From positions 62,001 to 126,000 of the forward strand of contig NZ_WITC01000057.1 of assembly GCF_009601505.1 (NCBI RefSeq): a DNA stretch of 64,000 nucleotides. Direction: 5' to 3'. Position numbers and translations under genes: made by a program. Positions within the stretch are counted from its first letter, which is position 1; every line of letters begins with the position of its first letter. The stretch comes from Sinorhizobium terangae (GTDB taxonomy: Bacteria; Pseudomonadota; Alphaproteobacteria; Rhizobiales; Rhizobiaceae). Below are positions 35,870 to 44,197 of this stretch, in pieces. A model generated the notes under the pieces. The model was not told the DNA's origin. It saw only the letters and a program-made list of their open reading frames with translations, and did not search any database.

Positions 35870-36266
35870 GAAGACCCGGCCTTTCCCATTGCGACGATAA
35901 CCAGGAGGCGGTTAGCCTACACCCTATCCTGCATAGCAGATGCCTAATAAAATATCATAACCCGACGCCATTCTGCTCGATCCGGTTTATCATCAATCGA
36001 ATTCGCGGGACACGCTCGTCTAGCGCATCGGCCCGAAAATCGGACCCGATTTTCGGAAAAGCACGATGCGTGGAATCAAAGAGTACAGCGTCCTTTGTGC
36101 GTCCTAAAGGACGCACGGCGCTGTAGGGCCGTTCTGCCCTTCGTTCCCGTGCCATACGGTATCAGTATTTCGTGCAGGCGGTGTGGCCGCTGAGGACTTG
36201 AAACCGGCCGTTGCGCGCATAGTTTTTTCGGTGGACGATTTGGTGATCAAGGAGGGGGAAGCCGCG
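35870..36266. other. Intergenic region with a RIME-type mosaic element
   Basis: These 397 bases separate the MscS gene from the exported unknown protein. The central part (36022-36126) is the repeat element listed separately. The strong ribosome-binding site GGAGGGGG of the next gene lies at the right end. No additional gene was recognised; an open frame upstream of 36267 in the same register lacks a ribosome-binding site. Confidence 0.5.
36022..36126. repeat. RIME-type mosaic repeat, copy 1
   Basis: This unit has two palindromes: CCGAAAATCGG pairing with CGATTTTCGG (about 36032-36056), and GTGCGTCC with GGACGCAC around TAAA (about 36098-36117). It ends GGCGCTGTAG. A nearly identical unit occurs at 49279-49384. 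The modular palindromic structure and intergenic location match Rhizobium-specific intergenic mosaic elements. Confidence 0.85.
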
Positions 36267-36959
36267 ATGCCGAAGAAGATTGCGAAGATAGCCGCCAGTG
36301 ATGAAGGCCACGTCGTCTCGACGCGGCTGCTGACGGGCGCCCTGGCGACGGCCCTCCTCCTCTCCTCTGCCGGCAGCATGTCGGCCAAGGACAGCAGGCT
36401 TTCAGGCTTGCCTTCGATGATCCTTGGTGGCCAGACCGCAGAGGCGCCGACGTATAATTTCGAGCAGCCATTCGTCGAGGAGGTCAAGGCACCGACCATC
36501 ACCATCGTCCTCGACAAGACGACGCTCGACGACATCAAAGCTGCATTCGGCGGTGAAGTGCGGATCCGCTCGGCCGGGGATGTTGCCGTCGGCTGGCTGT
36601 GCTACACGTTTGCCTCACAATCCGCTCAGCGCGATGTCTGGTTCATTGCCAATGACATGCAGGCCGGATCCGGGGCGGGACAAGTCGTCAATATGATTGC
36701 GGTCGAGGAGGTGGCCGAGGATCAACCCGATTGCGACAAAGGGCAATTCGATCTTGCCGACTGGACGATTCCGGTACCGACGCTCGGCGATGACAAAGCA
36801 TCCCTTCACCAACGCTTCGGCAATGCTCCGGAGAGCGGCCTGGTTCGCTACGCTCATGAAGGAGCCAGCGCAGATGCGCAGATATCGCAGTCGCTGGTCT
36901 ATCGCTTGAAGGACGGCAAGATCGATGCCGTCGCATTCACGCAGATCAAATCGAAATAG
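36267..36959 (+). CDS. Exported protein of unknown function
   Basis: I do not recognise this 230-residue protein. After a basic N-terminus comes a hydrophobic stretch (LLTGALATALLLSSAGSMSA, ending near residue 41), so it is either signal-anchored or cleaved after SMSA. The remainder is soluble and acidic, with DKTTLDDIKAAFGGE near residue 83, and repeated VEEVAEDQPD-like acidic turns. Two cysteines (WLCYTF and QPDCDKG) could form a periplasmic disulfide. GGAGGGGG eight bases before ATG 36267 fixes the start. It stands alone between repeats and the polysaccharide locus. Confidence 0.75.
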   Translation: MPKKIAKIAASDEGHVVSTRLLTGALATALLLSSAGSMSAKDSRLSGLPSMILGGQTAEAPTYNFEQPFVEEVKAPTITIVLDKTTLDDIKAAFGGEVRIRSAGDVAVGWLCYTFASQSAQRDVWFIANDMQAGSGAGQVVNMIAVEEVAEDQPDCDKGQFDLADWTIPVPTLGDDKASLHQRFGNAPESGLVRYAHEGASADAQISQSLVYRLKDGKIDAVAFTQIKSK

Positions 36960-37128
36960 TCGCAATCAGCCGCGGCGCGATCACCCTCGCTCGATCGCGT
37001 CTCGTAAGGCCGACCGGCCGCCAGCAGGGCCGTTGCTTATTGCGGATGTGTGCCCAGAAGACTTCAGGTATTCGGGCCTCCAGGTTTGCAGACCTGCGCC
37101 GCGCAGTAGCCACGACAGGGCACCCCGA

Positions 37129-38307
37129 TCAGACGACGTTATCAGGCACCGGCAGGTGCACCTTCGACGCCCGCTTCAGCGCGCAGGAGACGAGCCCATC
37201 CCATTTGGCGAGTATCTGCTCGGGCATGTACTTTTTGGCGCTCGCCTCCGCCCTTGCCCCCAGCCGTTCCCTAAGGTCACGATCCGCCATTACTCTTTCG
37301 AGTGACTCCGCAAGGGCTTCGACATCCTCCCTCGGGACCAATATGCCGTCGCTGCCATGCGTTATCATGGCGCGCGGCCCCCAATCGCATTCGTAGGAAA
37401 CGACGGGCAAGCCCGCAGCCATCGCCTCCAGCAGGACAATCCCCCACCCCTCGTAGCGTGAAGACAGGACAAAGACGTCTGCGTTTTCGATCCAAAGCCC
37501 CGGCCGTTTGGTCAACCCCGGCATTTCCACTCGCTCTTGCAGGCCGAGGGCGTCTCGCAATGCCTCCAGGCTGCGCCTTTGATCGCCTTCGCCCCAAATC
37601 ACCAATTTCCATTCCGGATGGCTGGCAGCAACCTTTGAGAATGCCTCCAACAAAAGGTCGAACCCCTTTTGGCGTGTCAGGCGGCCAACCGCGGTCAGAA
37701 TGTTTTTTCCACGTCTCTTCTGCCAACCGTTAGGCAAATCGACAAAATTGGCGATCACCCATCCATTGCGGCGTATTCTCGCCGGAAAATGGTCGAGCGC
37801 ACCCTGGGTCATCGTGACCAGGCCGAATGCTCGCGGATACAGGCATCTTTGGAGCCACCTCCAAAACGGCCCGAGCGGCTGCAGAGTCGGATTGTTGCGC
37901 TCGGAAACAATGACCGGAGCCGCAAAGCCGATTGTGGCCAGGAGCGTCAGGACATTCGTTCGCGTCAGAAAACTTATGACGAGGTCCGGCCGCGAGCGAC
38001 GGATCGCGGCCCGAAGGCGTTGAAATCGCTGAAGCACGAGGAAGCTGGACCGCATCTTCGTAGCTCTGCGAGGAGGCACACCCAGGCGCACAACGGCAAT
38101 CCTGGGATCGAAGTCGTAATAGGGCCGCGCATCCGGCGGTTCCAGTGTGATAAGCGTCACCTTACAGCCGAGCCCATTCCAGTGGTTACTGACGACGTTC
38201 ACCACGTGCTCCGTGCCGCCCGCTCCAAGACCTGGAACGACAATCGTTATTCGCGCGCCGGCGAATGCCGCCAATCCAAAGGTCCGGGAATCCGCACTCT
38301 CATTCAT
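37129..38307 (-). CDS. Glycosyltransferase family 4
   Basis: The 392-residue GT-B protein has ITIVVPGLGAGGTEHVVNVV at its N-terminal domain and, in the donor domain, VGRLTRQKGFDLLLEAF and SSRYEGWGIVLLEAMAAGLP (EX7E). The start at ATG 38307 has a GGGGGAGGG site upstream. Its nearest relative in this window is the gene at 48136-49281, which shares SERNN and SSRFEGFPNVLLEAM. The pair may be duplicated transferases of the same glycan. It is transcribed away from the sulfotransferase gene at 38816. Confidence 0.88.
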   Translation of the reverse strand: MNESADSRTFGLAAFAGARITIVVPGLGAGGTEHVVNVVSNHWNGLGCKVTLITLEPPDARPYYDFDPRIAVVRLGVPPRRATKMRSSFLVLQRFQRLRAAIRRSRPDLVISFLTRTNVLTLLATIGFAAPVIVSERNNPTLQPLGPFWRWLQRCLYPRAFGLVTMTQGALDHFPARIRRNGWVIANFVDLPNGWQKRRGKNILTAVGRLTRQKGFDLLLEAFSKVAASHPEWKLVIWGEGDQRRSLEALRDALGLQERVEMPGLTKRPGLWIENADVFVLSSRYEGWGIVLLEAMAAGLPVVSYECDWGPRAMITHGSDGILVPREDVEALAESLERVMADRDLRERLGARAEASAKKYMPEQILAKWDGLVSCALKRASKVHLPVPDNVV

Positions 38308-38815
38308 ATCGAAATGCCCTCCCCCGACTGTCCCAAGGATCGGGGCGACCTCGTCGCTTCGTGCAGACTCCATTGACCACAGTCCCCGCAGACAGGTTTT
38401 CGGCGTCGGCACGGACTCGCTCCCAGGTGCAAGTGGCGAGTGCGCTATTGGCAGGATGCAAGTTTTTCATTTCAAAATCAACTAACGGAATTGATTTTCA
38501 GAACTCTTGCTAATAGGCTCTAACTCGTTTTTGGACAGTATTTAGCGATTTTCGTAGAATCAATTTTATTTTTACCGACGCCTTCCGGCGATGGAAAAGT
38601 ATCGCCTGCAGCAATGCCATAACGTATCGAATCATGCCGCAAAAGTACGGGACGAATGTTTTTCCTTTTGCGGATTGCTCCGCCCAATCCGGCAATACGC
38701 CGCTACACAAAGCTGAAATTCAAGTAAAATAGACTACATAACATTTATGGTCCCGCTTCAATCTTGGAAAGATACTTTCTCTCTTTTGGTTAAAATGCGG
38801 ACTGTGGAGGACGTG
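38308..38815. other. AT-rich divergent intergenic region
   Basis: These 508 bases separate a glycosyltransferase and a sulfotransferase gene that diverge. Base composition drops in GC around 38460-38780. A 66-codon open frame on the minus strand (38510-38710) has no ribosome-binding site or family match and is rejected. Promoters for both flanking genes are expected here. Confidence 0.45.
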
Positions 38816-39658
38816 ATGGCTAGCATTTTCAGGCGAGTATGGCGTCGGGTGGAGAAGCGGGTACGGCTTACCGCACATGCGGCTCGAGCCGACAGTTTCC
38901 TGATTTCCTATCCGAAATCGGGCCGCACGTGGTTCCGCTATGTTCTTTCCCACTATCTCGCTGCGATCGCCGGTATTCCCGAGCCTGTAACCCTTCACAA
39001 CATGTTTTCGATCGTGCCAAATTTCGACCTCGACCCGGTGCGCGGAATTCCCGGTTACCGTTTCCCTGGGGGAAAGAGCGGGATCCCGACGGTCCTTGTC
39101 AGCCATCTCGACTACAGCACAAGCCTCTTCCTCAAACGTCCGGTGATCATGATGGTCCGGGACCCGCGTGACGTGATCGTTTCGGCCTACTTCCACGCGA
39201 GCCGCCATAAGCACCGTTTCGCAGGCAGCCTTTCGAATTTCATAGCGGACCGTGACCAGGGGACGCCGGCGATGATCGACTATCTGAACCATTGGGCCGA
39301 CGGTTTATCCAACCGCGCTCACTTCGTTCTGAGTTACGAGGGTCTCTCTGCCGATACAGAGCGGCAAACCGAAGCGGTCCTTGAATTTCTCGGCTGCCCG
39401 ATAGATCGAAAGGCGCTAAGAGCATCAGTCGAGGCTGGACGTTTCGAGGCTATGCAGGCTCGGGAACGTGCGGAAGGCATTCCCGCTCATGACTATGACC
39501 GAAACGATGTCGAAAGCCTGCGCATGCGGCGCGGCAAGGCAGGCGGGTTCAGAGACTATCTGAACGATGCGCAAGTGGCGGAAATCGAGCGCTTGTGCGC
39601 AGCGAATCTAACGGCAGCTGCCAAGCGCCTTGTCGGCCGCACCGGACTGCAGGTCTGA
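38816..39658 (+). CDS. Sulfotransferase (PAPS-dependent)
   Basis: This 280-residue enzyme transfers sulfate from PAPS to a carbohydrate or other hydroxyl. The 5'-phosphosulfate loop is YPKSGRTW (residues 32-39) and the 3'-phosphate site is RDPRDVIVSAY (residues 115-125). The start is ATG 38816 because GGAGG lies five bases before it; the frame is open to 38747 without a comparable site. It is one of three sulfotransferase genes in this locus and sits beside an aminotransferase gene (convergent, separated by a RIME-like palindrome). Nothing reveals whether sulfation is on the glycan or an outer lipid. Confidence 0.9.
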   Translation: MASIFRRVWRRVEKRVRLTAHAARADSFLISYPKSGRTWFRYVLSHYLAAIAGIPEPVTLHNMFSIVPNFDLDPVRGIPGYRFPGGKSGIPTVLVSHLDYSTSLFLKRPVIMMVRDPRDVIVSAYFHASRHKHRFAGSLSNFIADRDQGTPAMIDYLNHWADGLSNRAHFVLSYEGLSADTERQTEAVLEFLGCPIDRKALRASVEAGRFEAMQARERAEGIPAHDYDRNDVESLRMRRGKAGGFRDYLNDAQVAEIERLCAANLTAAAKRLVGRTGLQV

Positions 39659-39724
39659 TCGCGGCAACAGCTTGCGCATCGCGCCTCGAACCGCTGGAAG
39701 CTGCACTCTTCACGAGCCCAGCAC

Positions 39725-39774
39725 TACAGCGCCTCATTTGCGTTCACTTGAACGCGCGGCTGTTGTGGCGCTGC
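39725..39774. repeat. Degenerate RIME-like palindrome between convergent genes
   Basis: TACAGCGCC at the left and GGCGCTG at the right frame the inner stem GCGTTC-ACTT-GAACGC. This is the same arrangement as the cleaner copy at 49484-49521. It lies between the stop codons of the sulfotransferase and aminotransferase genes, where it may act as a bidirectional terminator. Confidence 0.65.
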
Positions 39775-39777
39775 GAG

Positions 39778-40971
39778 CTACGACGTTCGTGCGGCGTAAC
39801 GCGCTTCCTTGGCGTGGCTCGCACTCGCAAGCACATCACGCATCACGTGTGCCGCCTCCTCCATCGCGGCCATATCAAGAGACGGGTCGACGAGAAACGC
39901 CAAGCTCGTCTCCCCGAGTTCCCGGGCGTTCGGCAGTCGCTCGGCCGAGCCCATGCCGATATCCGTAAATGCCTTCTCCAGATAAATCTCCGAGCAGCTG
40001 CCGCTGAAACACACGACCCCCGCCCGGTTGATCTCCGTTACGATCCGGTCCCTGCTCCAGTCCGACTTCAGGAGTTCCGGCCTAAGAAAGGTGTAGAACC
40101 GGTACCACGCATGCCGAATGCCCGAGGGCGGCAGAGGCGTACGCAGAGCGTCGATCTCCTCGGCGGCGCTTGCGAGAATGGCTGCATTATGCGCCCTGAT
40201 GCCGCGCCATTGCTCAAGGCGCTGTAGTTGGCGCGATCCCAATACCGCCTGGATGGACATCATGCGCCAGTTCGTCCCGATGGATTCATGCAGCCAGCGG
40301 AAACCCGGTGGATGATGCCTGTTGTAAACGGCATCATAGGACTTGCCGTGGTCCTTGCGGCTCCAGGCCTTCTTCCACAATTCGTCATCGTTCATGGCCA
40401 CCAGTCCGCCCTCGCCTCCGGTGGTGATGATCTTGTCCTGACAGAAGGAGAAAGCCGCAATATCGGCGAAGCTGCCGACCGGCCGGCCATCGATTTCGGC
40501 ACCATGTGCCTGCGCGCAGTCTTCGATGACCCACAGTCCCTTCTCGCGGGCGAACGCCATGATCGCCGGCATGTCGCAGGGCCAGCCGGCGAGGTGCACG
40601 GCGATGATGCCCTTGGTGCGCGATGTCAGCTTCGCCCTGATGGTTTCGACGGTGATGTTCTGGCTGTCACGATCGACATCCGCGAAGACCGCAACCCCGC
40701 CCGCCATCGGCACAGTCGAGGCCGAAGCGATGAAGCTTCGCGGGGTAACGATCACCTCGTCGCCGGGCTGGAGCCCAAGCGCAAAGAGCGCGAGGTCGAG
40801 CGCCACCGTTCCGTTCGCAACGGCTACCGCATGCTCGACACCAAGATAGCGCTCATATGCGGCCTCGAAGTCACGGACATGCGGCCCTGTCCAGGCATTC
40901 ACCTCGCCCGATCTTAGGACGGACACGACATCCTCGATTTGCTCCTCGTCGTAAACCGGCCACCGTCCCAT
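39778..40971 (-). CDS. DegT/DnrJ/EryC1/StrS-family PLP aminotransferase
   Basis: The 397-residue protein is a sugar aminotransferase. Lys180 in SFCQDKIITTGGEGG binds PLP, with VANGTVALDLAL (near residue 51) and VIEDCAQAHGAEI (near 148) as fold landmarks. Such enzymes convert nucleotide-linked keto-sugars into amino sugars. The gene lies 98 bases downstream of the PIG-L-like gene's stop on the opposite-facing side, all on the minus strand. It implies that the locus glycan contains an amino-deoxysugar, but the keto-sugar supply for this enzyme is not obvious here. Confidence 0.9.
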   Translation of the reverse strand: MGRWPVYDEEQIEDVVSVLRSGEVNAWTGPHVRDFEAAYERYLGVEHAVAVANGTVALDLALFALGLQPGDEVIVTPRSFIASASTVPMAGGVAVFADVDRDSQNITVETIRAKLTSRTKGIIAVHLAGWPCDMPAIMAFAREKGLWVIEDCAQAHGAEIDGRPVGSFADIAAFSFCQDKIITTGGEGGLVAMNDDELWKKAWSRKDHGKSYDAVYNRHHPPGFRWLHESIGTNWRMMSIQAVLGSRQLQRLEQWRGIRAHNAAILASAAEEIDALRTPLPPSGIRHAWYRFYTFLRPELLKSDWSRDRIVTEINRAGVVCFSGSCSEIYLEKAFTDIGMGSAERLPNARELGETSLAFLVDPSLDMAAMEEAAHVMRDVLASASHAKEARYAARTS

Positions 40972-41069
40972 TCATCCCTCCAGCTCTGTATTTAATCGGT
41001 CTCCGGCCACATGCCGAAGGAGCATCGGATCGTCGGGCCAGCTATCGCGCCGGCCGGCTCCCACGAAGC

Positions 41070-41756
41070 TCAAATCACATGCCTAACCAGGACGAACGCT
41101 TCGGCCGCCTGGCGCATCACGGTCGCACCGCGCAGTGTGGCGAGCGCGCGCAGTGTCGCTATGGAACGCTCGTGCGGTGCTTCGCGCAGCTGCGATGCGA
41201 ACATCTGCATTGCCTTCACCTTCACGTCGAGGTGCTCGGTAATGTCGACAAAAACATTTGGAAGAAATCCTGGTGATAGATACGGAGCATTCCAGTTCGT
41301 TTCCGAGAGCGTTTCGTAGGCGAGGATCAGCTTCGGATACTCTGTCTGGTGTGGTCGGCAAGCAACCAGCGCTGAAGTGAAGGTCAGCTGATGATCCATG
41401 TGCATGTCGCCCACGAACGGCACGAGCACGGTTCGGGGCGACAGGCGGCGAACGACGTCGAGCAGCGTGCTGTTGACGGTCGCGTGCGCCGTCTCCGCAA
41501 GCTGGGCGGCAGGCAAACGCAGCCACAGGGTTTCTCGCACGCCCAAAGCCCGGTGCGCCTCCCTCGCCTCGGCCTGCGTCCTGGCGATGGTCGCCGGGTC
41601 GAAAGCCGGCGGCTTTCCCTCGGTTACAACCGCTACGAAGACCTCCTCGCCCTCCGAGGCTAGCTTCGCGATCGTCCCGCCGGCGCCGAGAACCTCGTCA
41701 TCGGGATGTGGAGCGACGACCAAAGTGCGCCCAAAAGAAATATGCGAAACATCCAT
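41070..41756 (-). CDS. PIG-L/LmbE-family deacetylase
   Basis: This 228-residue protein has the zinc-binding motif APHPDDEVLGAGGT (near residue 15) and the second His in GDMHMDHQ (near residue 113), typical of GlcNAc-deacetylase-like enzymes. The first 40 codons of the longer open frame are not included because ATG 41756 directly precedes the domain. It sits with the aminotransferase and the priming sugar-transferase on one strand. It would deacetylate an amino sugar, possibly the one made or carried by its neighbours. Confidence 0.85.
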   Translation of the reverse strand: MDVSHISFGRTLVVAPHPDDEVLGAGGTIAKLASEGEEVFVAVVTEGKPPAFDPATIARTQAEAREAHRALGVRETLWLRLPAAQLAETAHATVNSTLLDVVRRLSPRTVLVPFVGDMHMDHQLTFTSALVACRPHQTEYPKLILAYETLSETNWNAPYLSPGFLPNVFVDITEHLDVKVKAMQMFASQLREAPHERSIATLRALATLRGATVMRQAAEAFVLVRHVI

Positions 41757-41894
41757 GGGACCCCCAAAAGACCTTGCCGCCACGTATGCGCTCCCGCCTG
41801 GCGAAGAAAACATATGCCCTGGCTTTGTTAGCGGCCCGTTGTGTCCGGGGTGCCTCTGACCCCTCCGGCACCTCACCAGCTGCCGACACGCGCA

Positions 41895-42605
41895 CTATCG
41901 CATCATCATTCGCGGCTGCTGCCCGCGAGAATGATGCAAAAGGAATTCCTTGGCAACTTTTAGATGTAAATCGTTAATTCGTTCTCCGAAAACGAGTGTC
42001 TTTAGTGTCAACAAAAAAATTCGAGCATCGAGCCAAACGCCAGCGTGTCCAACATACCAAAGATCGAGCGCGATCTTCTCCTCATCCGTAAGCAGCGTAT
42101 TGCCATTCACCTGCGCCCATCCCGTCATGCCGGGAGCAACCTTCGAGCGTACGCGGCCAAGCTCACCAAAGCCTGCAATAGTCGCCAAAGGAAGCGGGCG
42201 CGGCCCCACCATCGACATGTCGCCTGCGAGCACGGCAAGCAGTTGCGGCAACTCATCAAAGCGAAGTCTGCGCAACATCGCGGTCGCAGCGGTCTGTCGC
42301 ATTTGGTCCGGCAACAGTGCGCCGTCCTGTCCGCGCGCGTCCGTCATCGTGCGAAATTTGGCGACAGTGATGACACGCATGCCCGCGCCGACGCGTGCCT
42401 GGGTGAAGAACAACGGCGAACCAAGGCTCGCCCAAACGACGACCGCCGTTACCGCCATCAGCGGCAGGCAGAGGACGAAAAGCATTCCGCCAAGTGCGCA
42501 ATCAAGCACGCGCTTGAGATAGTATGATCCCGAGGAGGTAGGCAAACTAAAGGCGGAGAAGGCGTGCTCTCGATTTGGCTTCAAGTCTATGTCCCTTTGG
42601 CACAC
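41895..42605 (-). CDS. Bacterial sugar transferase, ExoY/WcaJ-type priming enzyme
   Basis: The 236-residue protein is a polyprenyl-phosphate hexose-1-phosphate transferase. Marks are a hydrophobic helix (LDCALGGMLFVLCLPLMAV), KFRTM, DELPQLLAVLAGDMSMVGPR and APGMTGWAQVNG. It starts glycan assembly by loading a sugar-phosphate onto undecaprenyl phosphate at the inner membrane. Its family relatives are ExoY of succinoglycan synthesis. The apparent start is a GTG at 42605 with a weak ribosome-binding site. It neighbours the ExoF-like protein, as exoY neighbours exoF elsewhere. Confidence 0.9.
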   Translation of the reverse strand: MCQRDIDLKPNREHAFSAFSLPTSSGSYYLKRVLDCALGGMLFVLCLPLMAVTAVVVWASLGSPLFFTQARVGAGMRVITVAKFRTMTDARGQDGALLPDQMRQTAATAMLRRLRFDELPQLLAVLAGDMSMVGPRPLPLATIAGFGELGRVRSKVAPGMTGWAQVNGNTLLTDEEKIALDLWYVGHAGVWLDARIFLLTLKTLVFGERINDLHLKVAKEFLLHHSRGQQPRMMMR

Positions 42606-42639
42606 GGAGCGGACTTTTCAGTATAACTTGCCGACAATC

Positions 42640-43893
42640 CTACATGCCCGCGATAGCCACGACGACCACGTCGCCCGGCAGCAATTCTGTCACGAGGGAC
42701 GCCTGTAAACTGGTCGGTTTGCCGCCAACGGGGCTTCGACGGATCTCATAGGTATATGAAACCTGATTTTTTTTCGTTTCATCTTCGGCCACGGCGGCCA
42801 TAAGCAGCATTTGCTCTTCAGCGGAGTGTTGGCTCGAAATCAGCTTCTTGATGGCAATTTCACGCTGTTGGAGCTGGGTCAAAATCTCCTTCTTCCTGTC
42901 GGCTGCGAGTTTTGCAAGTTGAAGCTTCAACTCGCTCAACTCCTGACGTGTCCGCGCAAGGGTGGCGAAGGTTTGCAGGAGCTGGGCCTTCTCGGCCGAC
43001 GCGTTGTTCTCCGCGCGAGAGAGCTCGCTTTCAGTGTTCAGCCCGCGTTTTCGAAGCGCACCAACGCGCGCCACATCTTCCACGCTGTTCGCAACCACAT
43101 CCCGTTGCTGCTGCACAAGCTCGTTCAGGATCTCTATTCCACCCTCGGCTTGCGCAATCCCTTCGGTGAGAATTTGCGTCTGCGATTTGTTGGCGGCGAG
43201 ATCCTCTTTCAAGATTTTCGTCTCAAGCTCAATGACGCCGTCAAGCGGCACGCCTTCGACATATGTGCGGGCGAACTCCGGAACGTCGCTCAGTTCGATC
43301 TTCTCGCTGGATTTCAACTGCGCCGCGAGTCTTGCCGTATAGACGGCTTCATGAACGATTTCGGCTTTTGCGGCGTCTATTTCCGAGCGGAGGCGGGCAC
43401 GCGCGATAAGCCGGTCGGACGCGTTTACCGCGACGACCTGCATGCCACCTGCCAGGCCGATAGCTTGCTCGACCGTCACGCCATTATAAAAGGGAAACGA
43501 ACCGGGACTCCTGACCTCGCCTAGTACGAGTATAGGCCGGAAGCTCGAAATGTTGAGGGACAGCTTTGGATCGACGAGGATCTCGTGGCTCCGGTATTCC
43601 TGGCGCAGCTTATCCAAGGTCTCCGTTATCGTCAGACCCAGCACCTTAACCCCGCCAATGAGGGGGAACTGTGCTTCGCCGTTGCCGGAAACAGCCACGG
43701 TTACGGGCAATTCGGCATCGTCGAGGAAGTCAAACGTCAGTACATCGCCCGTATTGAGCCGGTAATCATCTGCATTCGCACGCGACACCAGCCCTATTGA
43801 TAGTCCGACTGCCAACAGCACGACCGCAAAAACATATGCCCCCCAGGCCCGCAGAGGCAAGCTCATGGCCGCTAGCGCAGGTAATATCCCCAT
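42640..43893 (-). CDS. Polysaccharide export protein (ExoF-like, Wza-type periplasmic/outer-membrane)
   Basis: This 417-residue protein has an N-terminal signal sequence, a Poly_export domain (YRLNTGDVLTFDFLDD near residue 44), a SLBB-like segment with VLGEVRSPGSFPFYNGVTVE near residue 122, and a coiled-coil of about 150 residues (roughly 180-345). This order is that of ExoF-type proteins, which lack the typical Wza lipoprotein. It helps move the glycan through the periplasm. A separate Wzc co-polymerase was not found, so it may partly substitute for one. It is next to the priming transferase and divergent from the flippase. Confidence 0.87.
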   Translation of the reverse strand: MGILPALAAMSLPLRAWGAYVFAVVLLAVGLSIGLVSRANADDYRLNTGDVLTFDFLDDAELPVTVAVSGNGEAQFPLIGGVKVLGLTITETLDKLRQEYRSHEILVDPKLSLNISSFRPILVLGEVRSPGSFPFYNGVTVEQAIGLAGGMQVVAVNASDRLIARARLRSEIDAAKAEIVHEAVYTARLAAQLKSSEKIELSDVPEFARTYVEGVPLDGVIELETKILKEDLAANKSQTQILTEGIAQAEGGIEILNELVQQQRDVVANSVEDVARVGALRKRGLNTESELSRAENNASAEKAQLLQTFATLARTRQELSELKLQLAKLAADRKKEILTQLQQREIAIKKLISSQHSAEEQMLLMAAVAEDETKKNQVSYTYEIRRSPVGGKPTSLQASLVTELLPGDVVVVAIAGM

Positions 43894-44197
43894 CGCAACC
43901 GCACCCCAAAAAGCATTAAAGAAAAGGCTGTCAAAATATATTGCGCGACTATATTCTCCCTCGCACTGTCACGTCAAAGGATTTTAGCTATTTTTTTGCG
44001 CCGGGGCTGTGATCGATAAGGCGACACTCCTCGAGGCTCATACACCAGATTGTGCGTACGGTCGCGGCAGGTGTTCTTGCCCGATGAAACCACCCCGGCA
44101 GACCAAAGATTTAACAAGGGCATCAACCACGTGTGCCACGGCCGTAGGGCGGCGTCTCTTTTCTCAGCTGGCCTCGTTGGGGGGCAGGAGGTATCGT
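43894..44197. other. Divergent intergenic region between export and flippase genes
   Basis: About 300 bases lie between the ExoF-like gene and the chosen flippase start. The left half is AT-rich (TCAAAATATATTG near 43931) and is the likely promoter for both directions. The flippase frame is open through the right part; alternatives are noted with that gene. Confidence 0.4.

Noticed and set aside
38510-38710. 66-codon minus-strand frame in an AT-rich gap
   Set aside because: It lacks a ribosome-binding site and any family resemblance; it is probably chance.
40972-41069. Possible terminator between the PIG-L-like and aminotransferase genes
   Set aside because: No convincing stem with a T-run was found.
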